NCBI GenBank assembly: GCA_903861715.1
Contig: CAIOVI010000002.1
Span: 1-37,996, forward strand
Direction of reading: 5' to 3'
Source of the DNA: an uncultured bacterium
Lineage (GTDB): Bacteria; Patescibacteriota; Minisyncoccia; Moranbacterales; GWC2-37-73
DNA: 37,996 nucleotides
The notes under the pieces were generated by a model. That model was not told the origin of the DNA, did no database searches, and saw only the letters and a program-made list of their open reading frames with translations. A program made the position numbers and the translations under genes. Below are positions 37,836 to 37,996 of the stretch, in pieces (the first letter of the stretch is position 1; each line of letters starts with the position of its first letter).

Positions 37836-37860
37836 ATTATAAGGTTAACTTTACCTTTAT
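37836..37860 (-). promoter_or_regulatory. -10 element with adjoining dyad upstream of the HTH gene
   Basis: TATAAT on the minus strand (37836-37841) abuts AAGGTTAACTTTACCTT (37841-37857), a dyad with AAGGT/ACCTT arms extended by AT on both sides. The position suits autoregulation by the winged-helix product, but this is inference. Confidence 0.4.
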
Positions 37861-37926
37861 GGTGGTTCCCTTTGTCAACACAGCTAAATTAGAAAAAGTA
37901 GAGGGAAAATTTTTAAAAATTATTAG

Positions 37927-37995
37927 CTATTGAAAATGCACTTCCCTAGGGGTTGCGTATTCCAAAGATTGATGTCTGCGGGTATTATTGTAGAA
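37927..37995 (-). CDS. C-terminal end of a DDE transposase (IS3/IS481 type), partial
   Basis: The last 22 codons of a minus-strand gene read FYNNTRRHQSLEYATPREVHFQ and stop with TAG. YNN.R.HQSLEY.TP.E. is the end of the integrase core in IS3- and IS481-type transposases. The rest lies beyond the right edge. The stretch 37862-37926 may include the element's end (a TTTGTCAACACAGC near 37871), which I cannot confirm without the other end. Confidence 0.75.
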   Translation of the reverse strand, partial: FYNNTRRHQSLEYATPREVHFQ

Positions 37996-37996
37996 A

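Overview
The window looks like a chromosomal segment of a Candidate Phyla Radiation (Patescibacteria) bacterium, most like a Parcubacteria/Moranbacteria-type genome. The signs are small single-copy informational genes (rpsB, tsf, rpmE, rpmG, prfA, prmC), a membrane/cell-wall set dominated by short or fused CPR-style proteins, AT-rich spacers, abundant short palindromes and heptanucleotide tandem repeats, and tRNA genes with no encoded CCA. TAA, TAG and TGA all end convincing genes, so the standard bacterial code fits (not the UGA=Gly code of Gracilibacteria). No rRNA and no CRISPR array are seen.

Layout, left to right. 1-1161: the 5' part of a secreted FISUMP-domain protein running off the left edge. 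1.4-5.0 kb: small hypotheticals, a frameshifted MazG/PRA-PH-like gene, pgeF, and a decay zone with the last 34 codons of a cysteine synthase and a truncated P-loop gene. 5.1-8.1 kb: msrA/msrB and a DUF2207-LCP fusion. 8.2-10.1 kb: a Fic protein and a DUF2726 protein with a 50-aa partner. 10.2-16.9 kb: a four-gene defence-type operon, Type III mod and res, a 67-aa protein, and a zinc-hook SMC/Rad50-like ATPase. 17.4-18.6 kb: a radical SAM/SPASM maturase followed by a 50-aa peptide gene ending in alternating cysteines, a candidate RiPP system. 19.4-20.8 kb: tRNA-Trp, rpmG, tRNA-Thr(GGT), tRNA-Tyr, a GIY-YIG gene, tRNA-Thr(TGT), and a second tRNA-Thr(TGT)-like gene broken by palindromic hairpins.

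20.9-23.8 kb: the rpsB-tsf-ricT-TPR operon behind a strong promoter, divergent from rpmE (24.2 kb). 24.6-27.2 kb: a Type II restriction-modification system with two methyltransferases convergent to a controller-protein gene and a probable endonuclease. 27.5-29.7 kb: prfA with an overlapping leader peptide, then prmC carrying four heptamer repeat arrays. 29.7-31.8 kb: two copies of a 104-bp MITE-like element, a lysine-rich histone-like gene with a long structured leader, an AT-rich gap, and a membrane-anchored protein. 32.0-37.8 kb: a minus-strand envelope block (DUF192, MraY/WecA-type transferase, membrane glycosyltransferase, small membrane protein), rmuC, and an HTH/nucleotidyltransferase-like regulator. 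37.93 kb to the end: the last 22 codons of a DDE transposase.

Themes. Three accessory immunity-type modules (Type III RM plus SMC ATPase, Type II RM, Fic) and one peptide-modification module sit among housekeeping genes. Short palindromes and tandem repeats have entered genes (msrA, prmC, a tRNA). Several truncated or frameshifted genes show ongoing reduction or assembly indels.
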